NCBI GenBank assembly: GCA_019119045.1
Contig: DWXS01000005.1
Location: forward strand, 1 to 39,128
Length of the DNA stretch: 39,128 nucleotides
Direction of reading: 5' to 3'
DNA from: Candidatus Mailhella merdavium
Lineage (GTDB): Bacteria; Desulfobacterota; Desulfovibrionia; Desulfovibrionales; Desulfovibrionaceae
A program made the translations under genes and the position numbers. This document shows positions 1 through 7,471 of this stretch, one piece after another. The notes below the pieces were generated by a model. That model did no database searches, had not been told where the DNA came from, and saw nothing but the letters and a program-made list of their open reading frames with translations. Each line of letters begins with the position of its first letter. Positions within the stretch are counted from its first letter, which is position 1.

Positions 1-1
1 C

Positions 2-763
2 ATGGAGCTTTCTCTTTCCATTCTGCTTTTCTGCCCTCTTGCTTTCATGCTTGCCGGTTTTGTGGATTCCGTAGCCGGGGGAGGCGGTCTGATCAGTGTG
101 CCGGCGCTGCTGCTGGCCGGAGTACCTCCGCACATGGCCCTCGGGTCGGGTAAATTCGCTTCCACACTCGGTTCCCTGAGCGCGCTGTGGACTTTTGCCC
201 GTCATCATCTGGTGGTCACGCGCATTGCCCCGCTGGGCTTTGTCTGTTCCTTTCTCGGCGCAGTGGGCGGTTCCTGGCTGGCCATGCAGATAGAAAGTGA
301 GCTGCTGGGCAGAATTCTTGTCTTTCTGCTCCCTGCCGGGCTGCTGCTTTCGCTGCTTTCCGGGCGATCCCATGTCCGGGAAGGAGCGTTGCCCGAGCGC
401 GGACTCCGGCTCCGGGTCGCTCTTATGGGCTGCCTTATCGGCGCGTACGACGGATTTTTCGGCCCGGGTACGGGAAGCTTCTTCATCATCGCACAGCATG
501 TGCTGCTGCGCATGGGACTGGTGCATGCTTCCGCCACGGCAAAAGTGTTCAATCTGGCCTCGAATATGGGCGCGTTGCTGACCTTCGCCTCGGGCGGAGT
601 CGTTCTGTATGCGCTGGCTATTCCCTGTGCGCTGGCCAATATCGTGGGCAATCAGATCGGCGTGCGGCTTGCCATTCGCGTGGGGGCGCGTGCAGTGCGC
701 GGTCTGCTCTATGTAACGCTTTCCCTGCTGACGCTTACCCTGATCTATCGCTTTTTCCTGTAA
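2..763 (+). CDS. TauE/SafE (TSUP) family permease
   Basis: Predicted inner-membrane permease of the TauE/SafE family, whose members move sulfite, sulfoacetate or other small organosulfur anions. The 253 residues are nearly all hydrophobic and form about eight membrane segments in two related halves. The first half opens with the family-typical glycine-rich stretch DSVAGGGGLISVPALL (about residues 22-37), and the second half has an equivalent GAYDGFFGPGTGSF stretch (about residues 147-160). Length fits the family (about 250). The start is at the second base of the window, so an upstream start or an operon partner cannot be excluded. The EamA permease follows 16 bases later on the same strand, which suggests co-transcription. 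The substrate is not readable from sequence. Confidence 0.88.
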   Translation: MELSLSILLFCPLAFMLAGFVDSVAGGGGLISVPALLLAGVPPHMALGSGKFASTLGSLSALWTFARHHLVVTRIAPLGFVCSFLGAVGGSWLAMQIESELLGRILVFLLPAGLLLSLLSGRSHVREGALPERGLRLRVALMGCLIGAYDGFFGPGTGSFFIIAQHVLLRMGLVHASATAKVFNLASNMGALLTFASGGVVLYALAIPCALANIVGNQIGVRLAIRVGARAVRGLLYVTLSLLTLTLIYRFFL

Positions 764-779
764 GGGGCGCAACGAAGGG

Positions 780-1700
780 ATGAACGCAATGCGAAACGTC
801 AGTATGACTCCGGGCTCCCCCCGTTTCAGCGCAGAGGAGCTTTCCCTTCTGGTCATTACCATGATCTGGGGAGCGACCTTTCTGATCATCCGTCATGCCC
901 TTGCGGATATGGGGCCTTTATTCTTTGTCGGTCTGCGTTTTGCCAGCGCGAGCCTTGTCGCGCTGCTGATTTCTCTGCCCGTGCTGCGCGGTCTTACTCT
1001 TAAGGAAATGCTGGCTGGATCGGCCATAGGGGTAGCCATCTTTGCGGGCTATACCCTTCAGACTTGCGGCCTTCAGACCATCAGCGCCAGCAAGTCGGCC
1101 TTCATCACGGCTTTTTATGTGCCGCTGGTTCCTCTGCTGCAATGGGTCGTGATGCGTCGCCCTCCGGGGCGCATGGCCTGGATCGGCATGGCTCTCGCCT
1201 TTCCGGGGCTGGCGCTGCTGGCCGGGCCGGACGGTGTTTCCGCCGGTTTCGGCCGGGGTGAGCTGCTGACGGCGCTGGGTGCGCTGGCCATTGCTGCGGA
1301 GATTATCCTTGTGGGGCTGGCTGCGCCGCAGGTGAACGCGCGGCGCATCACGCTGGTGCAGGTGACGGTGGCTTCTGCACTGGGCTTTGCCTCCATGCCG
1401 ATCGCCGGAGAAGGAATACCTGCCTTTTCTCTGCCGGCCGTGGGAGCGGCCTGCGGGCTTGGCGTGGCCAGCGCGCTGATTCAGGGGGTGATCAACTGGG
1501 CGCAGCGGAAGGTCAGTCCCACCCGGGCCACCCTGATTTATGCCTGCGAACCCGTCTGGGGCGGCTTTTTCGGCCGTCTCGCCGGGGAGCGTCTGCCCTG
1601 GATGGCTCTGTTCGGCGGCGCGCTGGTCGTGGGCGGCGTGCTGGTCAGCAGCCTGCCCGCAGGGAAGAAAGAAAACGGAACGGGAGAGGAAGCACGCTGA
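780..1700 (+). CDS. EamA/DMT family transporter
   Basis: Predicted drug/metabolite-superfamily transporter of the EamA (RhaT/YdcZ-like) group. The 306 residues form about ten membrane helices in two EamA repeats. The N-terminal repeat has the typical MIWGATFLIIRHALADMGPL opening (about residues 28-47), and the C-terminal repeat ends in an E-P-V-W-G-x-x-F motif (about residues 257-264), characteristic of these proteins. Such proteins usually export amino acids or metabolites. A second in-frame ATG three codons downstream is an equally possible start, and the Shine-Dalgarno signal does not decide between them. It is probably co-transcribed with the TauE/SafE gene just upstream. The C-terminal tail after the last helix is short and charged, probably cytoplasmic. 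Confidence 0.88.
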   Translation: MNAMRNVSMTPGSPRFSAEELSLLVITMIWGATFLIIRHALADMGPLFFVGLRFASASLVALLISLPVLRGLTLKEMLAGSAIGVAIFAGYTLQTCGLQTISASKSAFITAFYVPLVPLLQWVVMRRPPGRMAWIGMALAFPGLALLAGPDGVSAGFGRGELLTALGALAIAAEIILVGLAAPQVNARRITLVQVTVASALGFASMPIAGEGIPAFSLPAVGAACGLGVASALIQGVINWAQRKVSPTRATLIYACEPVWGGFFGRLAGERLPWMALFGGALVVGGVLVSSLPAGKKENGTGEEAR

Positions 1701-1702
1701 TA

Positions 1703-1735
1703 TTCCCCTCTTTCTCCGTAGGTCTCTGAGGGGAA
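1703..1735 (+). terminator. Inverted repeat after the EamA gene
   Basis: An 8-base perfect inverted repeat (TTCCCCTC at 1703-1710, GAGGGGAA at 1728-1735) begins three bases after the EamA stop codon. There is no clear T-run after it, so it is only a weak candidate terminator. The rest of the gap up to 1964 shows no convincing gene. Confidence 0.3.
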
Positions 1736-1964
1736 AGAGCGGAGGGAGGAGGCGTCGTATTGGGAACGCCCGGAGCCGGTATTTGTCGGAGTTTTATCCT
1801 GTCCGCTTCTCATAAAAGATGCGGCTGGAATGCAATACTGCCGTTAGGGTGCGGAAATGGGAGGCATTACAAGAACGGGACTCTTCATATCCTCTCGATT
1901 CCGGGACGGAGGTACGGTTCTTTTTCCGTATCAGTTGCTTTGTCGGAAGAGTGAAGCGGGATTA

Positions 1965-2186
1965 TTAATAGCGTTCCGGCATATAATGCGGCGGCAGCGA
2001 GTTTTCCGGTTTTTCCGCCACAAGTTCCAGAAGTTTGCGTTCCCGTTCCGCCATTTCCGTCAGAGTTTTCTGCATGGCGTCCAGCTGTCGCTGCTGGGCG
2101 AACAACACGTCGTTCAGTTCCTGGATGGTATGCTCCTGAAAATATATCTGTTCTTCAAGACGTGCCAGGCGTTCTTCCATATCCAT
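1965..2186 (-). CDS. slyX: SlyX family protein
   Basis: Small SlyX-family protein of 73 residues. The N-terminal part (MDMEERLARLEEQIYFQEHT) is an amphipathic coiled coil with a regular heptad pattern. It continues through IQELNDVLFAQQRQLDAM, the family's most recognisable segment. The protein ends in a short proline/histidine tail (LPPHYMPERY), also typical of SlyX. The start is set by a Shine-Dalgarno sequence (GGGAGGAA) 4-8 bases upstream; a longer in-frame reading would add 35 residues that do not resemble the family. SlyX was first noted next to slyD in E. coli; its biochemical role is unknown. Here it stands alone on the minus strand, with no partner that suggests a function. Confidence 0.85.
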   Translation of the reverse strand: MDMEERLARLEEQIYFQEHTIQELNDVLFAQQRQLDAMQKTLTEMAERERKLLELVAEKPENSLPPHYMPERY

Positions 2187-2629
2187 GCGCTTCCTCCCGG
2201 GATGCGGACATATCGTCGGGGCACTCTTTTGAAAAGTCAAGCCGGAGGAAAAAGAGACGGAGCAGATGCGGGGAATATTCAGACTTCGCAAGAAGCCGGT
2301 TTTCCCGGAAGGAATTTTTCAGCAGAGCTGAAGCCGGAGCTGTTCTCCGGTTCATGGACTGCTTCCGTCGGCTGTTTCCATATCCAGAAACGACAGATAC
2401 GATGTTCATCTGAACGGCGGTTCGGATACGGACACTCCGAAAAACAATCCGTCGGAAAGAAAGCGTCCTCAGGCAGTTCAGAAATGAGGGCACGCACCGT
2501 TTCCAGAAGCGGAGAAAACCGGCAGAGATTGTATCGGAGGCTATGCGCCTTTTTTCTTCCATACCGGGAGGAATGCAAGCCCGGAAGACAGATTCTGCGC
2601 GTGTCGGAGCGGAAAACAGGCGTAAACCG
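2187..2629. other. Gene-free stretch between slyX and the lipoprotein gene
   Basis: About 440 bases with no convincing gene. Open frames exist on both strands (one plus-strand frame runs from 1857 to 2750), but their products are rich in Arg, Ser and Cys, resemble no family and overlap slyX or the lipoprotein gene. It could be an eroded gene or a regulatory region for slyX; nothing in it can be assigned. Confidence 0.5.
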
Positions 2630-3037
2630 TCATTCGATGCTTATGGTCTTTATGATGTTTCTTGTGTCAAAGTACACGGTGACCGAGGAATATCTTTCTC
2701 CGTTGCCGACAACAAGTTCGGCGTCCGTGCCGTCTCTGCGCACAATATGAAGTCGTGCTTTAATATGGGATGGTTTTGTGTCGTAATCGTATCGGATGAG
2801 CGAATACTCGCGCCGGGTCAGCGAGTTGTCCGGCATTCCCAGCTTTTCCACAACGTAGCTTTTTTGCGTGCGGCCTTCTATCAGAGCTGCTTCACTGTAA
2901 AATATACCGACTTTGTTAACTTTTTTGGGGCTGTACATGGAAAGGACGGTCGGCAGCAGCTGCTGAGGCGTGATGAGGCCGCAGGCAGGAAGAAGCAGGC
3001 TGATCAGCAGCAGAGGAAGCAGAAAAACCTTTGTCAT
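2630..3037 (-). CDS. Putative small lipoprotein
   Basis: A 135-residue predicted lipoprotein that I do not recognise as a named family. The N-terminus is a classic type II signal peptide: MTK, a hydrophobic run, then the lipobox L-P-A-C with the lipidated cysteine at residue 19. The mature part has the pattern seen in small SmpA/BamE-like outer-membrane lipoproteins: a GRTQKSYVVEKLGMPD segment (about residues 55-70), then alternating strands ending in VTVYFDTRNIIKTI. That likeness (a short helix and 'V...LG.P' followed by strands) is suggestive only. No clear Shine-Dalgarno sequence precedes the ATG. Neighbours are not functionally informative. The signal peptide and lipobox make it likely to be a real gene. 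Confidence 0.72.
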   Translation of the reverse strand: MTKVFLLPLLLISLLLPACGLITPQQLLPTVLSMYSPKKVNKVGIFYSEAALIEGRTQKSYVVEKLGMPDNSLTRREYSLIRYDYDTKPSHIKARLHIVRRDGTDAELVVGNGERYSSVTVYFDTRNIIKTISIE

Positions 3038-3651
3038 GCGCGTCGGGATATCTGTTCAGGAAAGAGGCGTATGGGAGGAACCTGTCCGCCGTACTCTCAT
3101 GGGTTATAATCTGTCGCATCAGACTCAACGGATGCGCGACCGAATGTCTTTAGAGCGTTTTGCTCCTGAATATATTGCAAGCCGGAATTTTATGTTCCGG
3201 ATTGCAGGGTTCACGTCCCCGCCGGAGTTTATGCTGCCGGCCATGTCTGTACGCCATACAGGTTACGGGTATGGCTCTGCATGCCATCTGTCGGATGGCG
3301 ACTCTGCAAGTATGGTACGCCTACTCCGGTCTCGCGGCTCAGTCTCGCTTCGACTGGCTCCGGGAGCATGTTCAAAACGAACATGCTCTAGCGGAATCGG
3401 GCGGGGAATATCGGGGAACGCACTCTCTGCGCCGTGTATCGGCCTGCATCCCCGGATATTCCGGAAAAGTCTTTTGCGCGCGGCCTGGGCAGTTTCCTTT
3501 TCAGGGCAGAATGCGGCTCTTCCTTTCAACGAGACAAACGCAATGCGGAACAGTTATGCTCCGTATACCGGTTGATCATCAAAGCAATCCGTATGCTTAG
3601 AGAGCTTCATCCGACAGTCCGAAGGAGGCGGGATATTCTTCCTCCAGGCCT
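3038..3651. other. Gene-free stretch of about 0.6 kb
   Basis: No convincing coding region. Open frames on both strands are short, basic and family-less. The stretch holds several small inverted repeats: GAGC-GTTTT-GCTC near 3152-3165, GCCATC-TGTCG-GATGGC at 3283-3299, and a longer perfect repeat at 3364-3388 (listed separately). Possible readings are an eroded gene, an unrecognised small RNA or spacer DNA. Confidence 0.5.
3364..3388. repeat. Perfect 10-base inverted repeat
   Basis: GAGCATGTTC (3364-3373), a five-base AAAAC loop, then GAACATGCTC (3379-3388). The arms are perfectly complementary. It lies inside the gene-free stretch, far from either flanking gene, and has no T-run on either side, so it is not a standard terminator. 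It could be an operator-like dyad or a hairpin in an unannotated transcript. Confidence 0.6.
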
Positions 3652-4053
3652 TTATTTAGAGGGACATTCCAGCTGAAAGTAATCGTCGATCAGGCGGTGC
3701 AGCAGCCGGGCCTTTTCATTATCCGCAAGCGTATAGTGGATTTCCTTCCCGACCCTGCGCGATCGCAGAAGATTGTGCAGTTTAAGTGTCTTCAGATGGT
3801 GGGAGACCGCAGCCGCGCTCATGCCCACCGCGGCCGCGATATCGCAGACACATTCTTCACAGTGACAGAGCAGCCACAGAATGCGCAGCCGCGAGCCGTC
3901 CCCGATCTGCTGAAAGATTGCGGCAGCCTCCACGAATTGCTCTGGATCGGGCATGTGTTCCAGCACGTTTTCCGTAGGCTGACCATGATCGTGGGGGATG
4001 AGAGACAGTCCCGCGCCATGCCGCATATGATCGACGTGTTCAGTTCCAGACAT
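3652..4053 (-). CDS. ArsR/SmtB family metal-sensing regulator
   Basis: A 133-residue winged-helix repressor of the ArsR/SmtB family. The central region reads E-E-C-V-C-D-I, matching the metal-binding 'ELCVCDL' motif in the recognition-helix region of CadC/ArsR-type sensors. It is followed by the DNA-binding helix SAAAVSHHLKTLKLHNLL and the wing VGKEIHYTL. The N-terminus is unusually rich in histidine (His at about residues 6, 9, 12, 21 and 23), which could provide extra metal ligands, as in N-terminal-site sensors. The start overlaps the end of nrnA by 14 bases, so it is probably translated from the nrnA message; the Shine-Dalgarno is weak. A shorter start near 3954 would remove the His-rich tail. 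The metal and the target genes are not evident; the nearby ZIP and MntP genes are not adjacent. Confidence 0.85.
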   Translation of the reverse strand: MSGTEHVDHMRHGAGLSLIPHDHGQPTENVLEHMPDPEQFVEAAAIFQQIGDGSRLRILWLLCHCEECVCDIAAAVGMSAAAVSHHLKTLKLHNLLRSRRVGKEIHYTLADNEKARLLHRLIDDYFQLECPSK

Positions 4054-5035
4054 GGCGAATATAGGGCTGAATAACCGTAAGGGTTTTTTCCGGCGGCAGA
4101 TCCACTGTGGCTCCGGCGGCGTTTTTATGTCCGCCTCCGCCGAACTGGGCGGCAACCTTGCGCACGTCGTCCGCGCCGCTGGAACGCAGGCTGACCTTTG
4201 TCATGATGCTGCCTTCCCGCTCTTCCTCGCGGAGCAGCAGGGCCACGCGCACTCCCCGTATTTTCCGCAACTGTTCGACAAAGCCCTCAGCATCTTCTCT
4301 GCTGGCTCCGCATTCGCGGAGCAGGGCGCGGCTGACTATGGATACGCCGAGTTTGCCGTTGTCGAGAATGCGGGCCTCGCTCATGAGACGGCCCCAGAGG
4401 CGCAGCTTGCTTTCCGACCAGTTGTTGTCCAGTCTGGCGCGGACGGAGGCAATATCCAGTCCTCCTTCCAGAAGGCGGGCTGCCATGCGCAGCGTGGATG
4501 CTCTGGTATTGCCGTAGGAAAAGGAGCCCGTATCAGAGGCCAGAGCCACATAGACGGCTTCCGCAAGGGCTCCTTCCAGGGAGAGGCCCAGAGCTTCCGC
4601 CAGATGGCCGACCATTTCTCCCGTGGCGGACATGGCGGGATCAACCCAGTTCGCCGCACTGCCGTAGCCGGGGTTGCCCTGATGATGATCGATGTTCACT
4701 ACGGGGACTTCCTTCAGCAACGTTTGCAGCTCTTCGCCCAGACGCCCCGCGTCGCCGCTGTCCAGCGCGACGATCAGTCCGGGCTTGCCGGGCAGGGCGG
4801 AGAGATCCCGCAGGAGAGGGCAGGGCAGGCGCATCCAGCCGAGATAGTCGGGAAAGCCGGTTTCATTGTACAGCAGCGTTTCCCTGCCCAGCATGCGCAG
4901 GGCCCAACCCAGAGCCGCGCTGGCTCCGACGGCGTCTCCGTCGGGGTTGGCGTGGGCCGCAATCAGAATGCGATCATGCGTTTGCAGAGCTTTCAGTACT
5001 TCCGCCGGAACGCTGACGCTTGAATCAGGCATAGG
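4040..5035 (-). CDS. nrnA: DHH-family phosphoesterase, NrnA-like
   Basis: Predicted manganese-dependent DHH/DHHA1 phosphoesterase of the NrnA group, which degrades nano-RNA (2-5 nucleotide oligoribonucleotides) and, in many species, 3'-phosphoadenosine 5'-phosphate. The N-terminal DHH domain shows AAHANPDGDAVGA (about residues 27-39), LDSGDAGRLG, and the DHH signature in NIDHHQGNPGYG. The C-terminal DHHA1 domain has the substrate-binding QFGGGGHKNAAG motif. The ATG at 5035 has a good AAGGAG Shine-Dalgarno; an in-frame ATG at 5071 is poorly supported. This start gives 331 residues, normal for the family. It follows ylxP after 39 bases and overlaps arsR. In many bacteria nrnA sits near infB-rbfA-truB; here ylxP is present but rbfA is not in the window. 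Confidence 0.92.
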   Translation of the reverse strand, partial: PMPDSSVSVPAEVLKALQTHDRILIAAHANPDGDAVGASAALGWALRMLGRETLLYNETGFPDYLGWMRLPCPLLRDLSALPGKPGLIVALDSGDAGRLGEELQTLLKEVPVVNIDHHQGNPGYGSAANWVDPAMSATGEMVGHLAEALGLSLEGALAEAVYVALASDTGSFSYGNTRASTLRMAARLLEGGLDIASVRARLDNNWSESKLRLWGRLMSEARILDNGKLGVSIVSRALLRECGASREDAEGFVEQLRKIRGVRVALLLREEEREGSIMTKVSLRSSGADDVRKVAAQFGGGGHKNAAGATVDLPPEKTLTVIQPYIRHVWN

Positions 5036-5074
5036 GGTGGCTCCTTGCGGGAATAACCCGCATTGTTTCATAAC

Positions 5075-5371
5075 TCAGTCCGCGTCCATCATTTCCAGAT
5101 CGCTCCAGGTCATTTCCTCGTCGCAGACCGCTTCCATCATGGCCAGACACTTGTCCATGCGCGACTGGAGATGACGCTCGCTGTTGCTGATGGAGACGAC
5201 CTTGAGGCGCAGCCGCACAAGGGAGTCCTCCGTGCCCGCCTCGGCTATGGCCACGTTGAAGGTGTTGCGCACCTTCTGTTTGAGGCTGTTGGCGACGCGC
5301 CTTTTTCCCTTGAGGGAATCGTTGCCGTGCAGGGTGTATTCCACCGTCAGCACGCCGATGATCATGGGCAC
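5075..5371 (-). CDS. ylxP: DUF503 (YlxP-like) protein
   Basis: A 98-residue DUF503/YlxP protein. The family has a ferredoxin-like fold, and its genes are usually found between infB and rbfA in ribosome-assembly clusters, so a role near ribosome maturation is often assumed but not proven. Diagnostic features are the opening IGVLTVEYTLHGNDSLKGKR (strand, then SLKxKR helix start), the FNVAIAEAG segment and the central VVSISN strand. Length is normal. It is preceded by argJ (16 bases) and followed by nrnA (39 bases), all on the minus strand, suggesting one transcript. Confidence 0.9.
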   Translation of the reverse strand: MPMIIGVLTVEYTLHGNDSLKGKRRVANSLKQKVRNTFNVAIAEAGTEDSLVRLRLKVVSISNSERHLQSRMDKCLAMMEAVCDEEMTWSDLEMMDAD

Positions 5372-5387
5372 GGAAAAGCCTCCTTTC

Positions 5388-6575
5388 TCAGGAACGATAG
5401 TCCGCGTTCAGCGATACATAGGCATGAGAAAGATCGGAGGCAAGCAGACGGGCCGTGCCGGGGCCGTCTCCGAGGCAGATGTCCAGGGTCACGTCCGTAC
5501 CGTCCAGAGGTTCCCTCAGCAGCGTATCGAAGTCTTCCGTCGTAGGACGGCCGTCATGGAACAGAGTGACGCCGCACAACTGCACGCTCAGACTGTTTGG
5601 ATTGAATACGGCGCCGGAACGTCCGGCGGCCGCCACAATCCGGCCCCAGTTGGGATCCTTGCCGAACATGGCCGTTTTCACCAGCTGGGAATGGCCCACG
5701 GTTCGCGCCACCTTTTCGGCATCGGCGTCGCTGGCCGCGCCCGTTACGTTGATGTGCAGTACCTTGGTTGCGCCCTCTCCGTCCTTTACGAGCATATAGG
5801 CAAGATCGCCGAGAATATCGGTCAGGGCTTCTTCCAGTACGGGAAGCTCCTCTTCTTTTACCCGTATGCCCGAGGCGCCGTTGGCCAGCCCGAACAGAGA
5901 GTCGTTGGTGGAGGTATCGCCGTCCACGGAGACGCGGTTGAAGGTCGCGTCGGCGGCGCGGCGGAACATGTCGCGCCAGACGGCTGCGTCCACTTCGGCA
6001 TCACACAGGACAAGCGAAATCATCGTCGCCATGTTGGGGCAGATCATGCCCGCACCCTTGGCCACACCGGCAAGGCGTACCGTGCCGCCGTCCAGGGCAA
6101 CTTCCGCCTCCGCCAGTTTGGGGAAGGCGTCCGTCGTCATGATGGCCCGGGCAAAGCGTTCCAGATCCGTGTGCCCCAGAGAGGCTGCGAGATCCGGCAC
6201 GGCGGCGCGCCATTTTTCCATATCCATCAGCGCGCCGATGACGCCTGTGGATGCGGGGAGAAGCGTTTCCGCATTCAGACCGGTTGCTTCCGCGACCATG
6301 GTCAGGGATTCGCGGCACTGAGCCATGCCCTCTTCCCCGGTGCAAGCGTTGGCCTGCCCGGAGTTGATCAGAATACCGCGTATCTGTTCCGGTGCGCGGG
6401 CGAGATGTTCCTGTGCCACCAGTACGGGCGCAGCCCGGAAAAGATTGGTGGTGAATACCCCGGCGGCCGCAGCGGGCCGATCGCTGACGACGAGCGCCAG
6501 ATCGTCACGGGTTTTGCCCTTGCCGCGAAAATCCGCCGCGGCGGCGGCCAGTCGGAAACCCTGGGGAAGCGACAT
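5388..6575 (-). CDS. argJ: Glutamate N-acetyltransferase / ornithine acetyltransferase ArgJ
   Basis: ArgJ transfers the acetyl group of N-acetylornithine to glutamate in the cyclic arginine pathway; bifunctional members also use acetyl-CoA. The 395-residue length is normal. The hallmark is the self-cleavage site in KGAGMICPNMATMIS: the chain is cut before Thr184, which becomes the nucleophile of the beta subunit. Also visible are the N-terminal NSGQANACTG segment (about residues 71-80), STGVIG (about residues 109-114), and the C-terminal motif GKDPNWGRIVAAAGRSG, typical of the family. A GAGGTG Shine-Dalgarno precedes the ATG by five bases. It is the first gene of the minus-strand group argJ-ylxP-nrnA-arsR. 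It has a divergent promoter region of about 240 bases shared with lepB. Whether it is mono- or bifunctional cannot be read from sequence. Confidence 0.96.
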   Translation of the reverse strand: MSLPQGFRLAAAAADFRGKGKTRDDLALVVSDRPAAAAGVFTTNLFRAAPVLVAQEHLARAPEQIRGILINSGQANACTGEEGMAQCRESLTMVAEATGLNAETLLPASTGVIGALMDMEKWRAAVPDLAASLGHTDLERFARAIMTTDAFPKLAEAEVALDGGTVRLAGVAKGAGMICPNMATMISLVLCDAEVDAAVWRDMFRRAADATFNRVSVDGDTSTNDSLFGLANGASGIRVKEEELPVLEEALTDILGDLAYMLVKDGEGATKVLHINVTGAASDADAEKVARTVGHSQLVKTAMFGKDPNWGRIVAAAGRSGAVFNPNSLSVQLCGVTLFHDGRPTTEDFDTLLREPLDGTDVTLDICLGDGPGTARLLASDLSHAYVSLNADYRS

Positions 6576-6817
6576 AATTCACCTCGAAGAAAGATGCGTG
6601 TCGGAATACGACGCAGCCGCGCGCATCCCGTCCCCTCTTTTCCTGCCACACTTGCCCGCCCCGCGCAAGAAAAGCCGCCGGGACAGGAAGAGGATATCAT
6701 GCCGTTCTCCCGGGGGGGCTTATAGAAGCCGCATTGCGTGCGGAGGGACAAGCTGCTATATTCTCTGTCCCTCTTCATTTTTTTAACCGACGGCCGCTTC
6801 GGCCCGCACAACATGCC

Positions 6818-7426
6818 ATGAAAAGCAAATCCGAAGAATCCAGGTCATCCATAGTCGATTTCATCGAGGCTCTCGTCGTTGCGCTGCTGCTCGCGCTGGC
6901 TATCCGGGCCTTTCTGTTCCAGGCCTTCACCATCCCTTCAGGTTCCATGCTGAATACCATTCAGATTGGCGATTACCTGCTGGTGAACAAGTTTATTTAC
7001 GGGGTGAAGATTCCCTTCACCGATAAATACCTTTTCCGGGGTGAAGATCCTCAGCGCGGGGATATCATCGTCTTCAAGTTCCCCGGCGATGAGAGCGTGG
7101 ATTACATCAAGCGCATTGTCGGCATACCGGGCGATGTGATTGAGGTCAGAAACAAGCAGCTTTACCGCAACGGCGAACCCGTGCAGGAAAGCTATATCCG
7201 GCATACGCATCCCAATCTCATCGGGCGGCTGGATAATGTGGGGCCGGTTACCGTGCCGGAGGACGAATATTTCGTCATGGGCGACAACCGTGATAATTCC
7301 GAGGACTCCCGCGCTTGGGGCACCGTGAAGCGGGAAAAGATACACGGCAAGGCCTGGCGCATCTACTGGTCCTGGGAAAAGGGCGAAGGCCCGCGCTGGA
7401 ACCGGATAGGACATCTGGTGGAATAA
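6818..7426 (+). CDS. lepB: Signal peptidase I
   Basis: Type I signal peptidase, which removes signal peptides from Sec- and Tat-exported proteins at the outer face of the inner membrane. One N-terminal membrane anchor (about residues 12-34) precedes the catalytic region. The nucleophile is Ser43 in P-S-G-S-M, and the general base is Lys98 in YIKRIVGIPGD. The conserved GDNRDNSEDSRAWG box lies towards the C-terminus. The start at 6818 gives 203 residues, normal for a single-anchor LepB. An upstream in-frame start (6734) would add a tail not typical of the family. The gene is divergent from argJ and ends at a strong hairpin terminator facing hflX. Confidence 0.95.
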   Translation: MKSKSEESRSSIVDFIEALVVALLLALAIRAFLFQAFTIPSGSMLNTIQIGDYLLVNKFIYGVKIPFTDKYLFRGEDPQRGDIIVFKFPGDESVDYIKRIVGIPGDVIEVRNKQLYRNGEPVQESYIRHTHPNLIGRLDNVGPVTVPEDEYFVMGDNRDNSEDSRAWGTVKREKIHGKAWRIYWSWEKGEGPRWNRIGHLVE

Positions 7427-7435
7427 GTTTCTGGA

Positions 7436-7471
7436 AAGCGGCGGGAGAAATTCCCGCCGCTTCAGTTTTTT
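7436..7471 (+). terminator. Rho-independent terminator after lepB
   Basis: A perfect 11-base stem (AAGCGGCGGGA at 7436-7446 with TCCCGCCGCTT at 7452-7462), a five-base loop, and then CAG followed by a run of six to seven T. It begins ten bases after the lepB stop. Its far arm touches the hflX stop codon on the other strand. Confidence 0.85.

Noticed and set aside
1857..2750. Long plus-strand open frame (297 codons) over slyX and the lipoprotein gene
   Set aside because: It runs antisense to slyX and part of the lipoprotein gene, has no family resemblance and is rich in Arg, Ser and Phe, as expected for a shadow frame.
4052..5023. Plus-strand open frame of 323 codons over nrnA
   Set aside because: Exactly antisense to nrnA, whose DHH and GGGGHKNAAG motifs are unambiguous.
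5184..6725. Plus-strand open frame of 513 codons over argJ and ylxP
   Set aside because: Antisense shadow; the minus-strand genes have intact motifs and Shine-Dalgarno signals.
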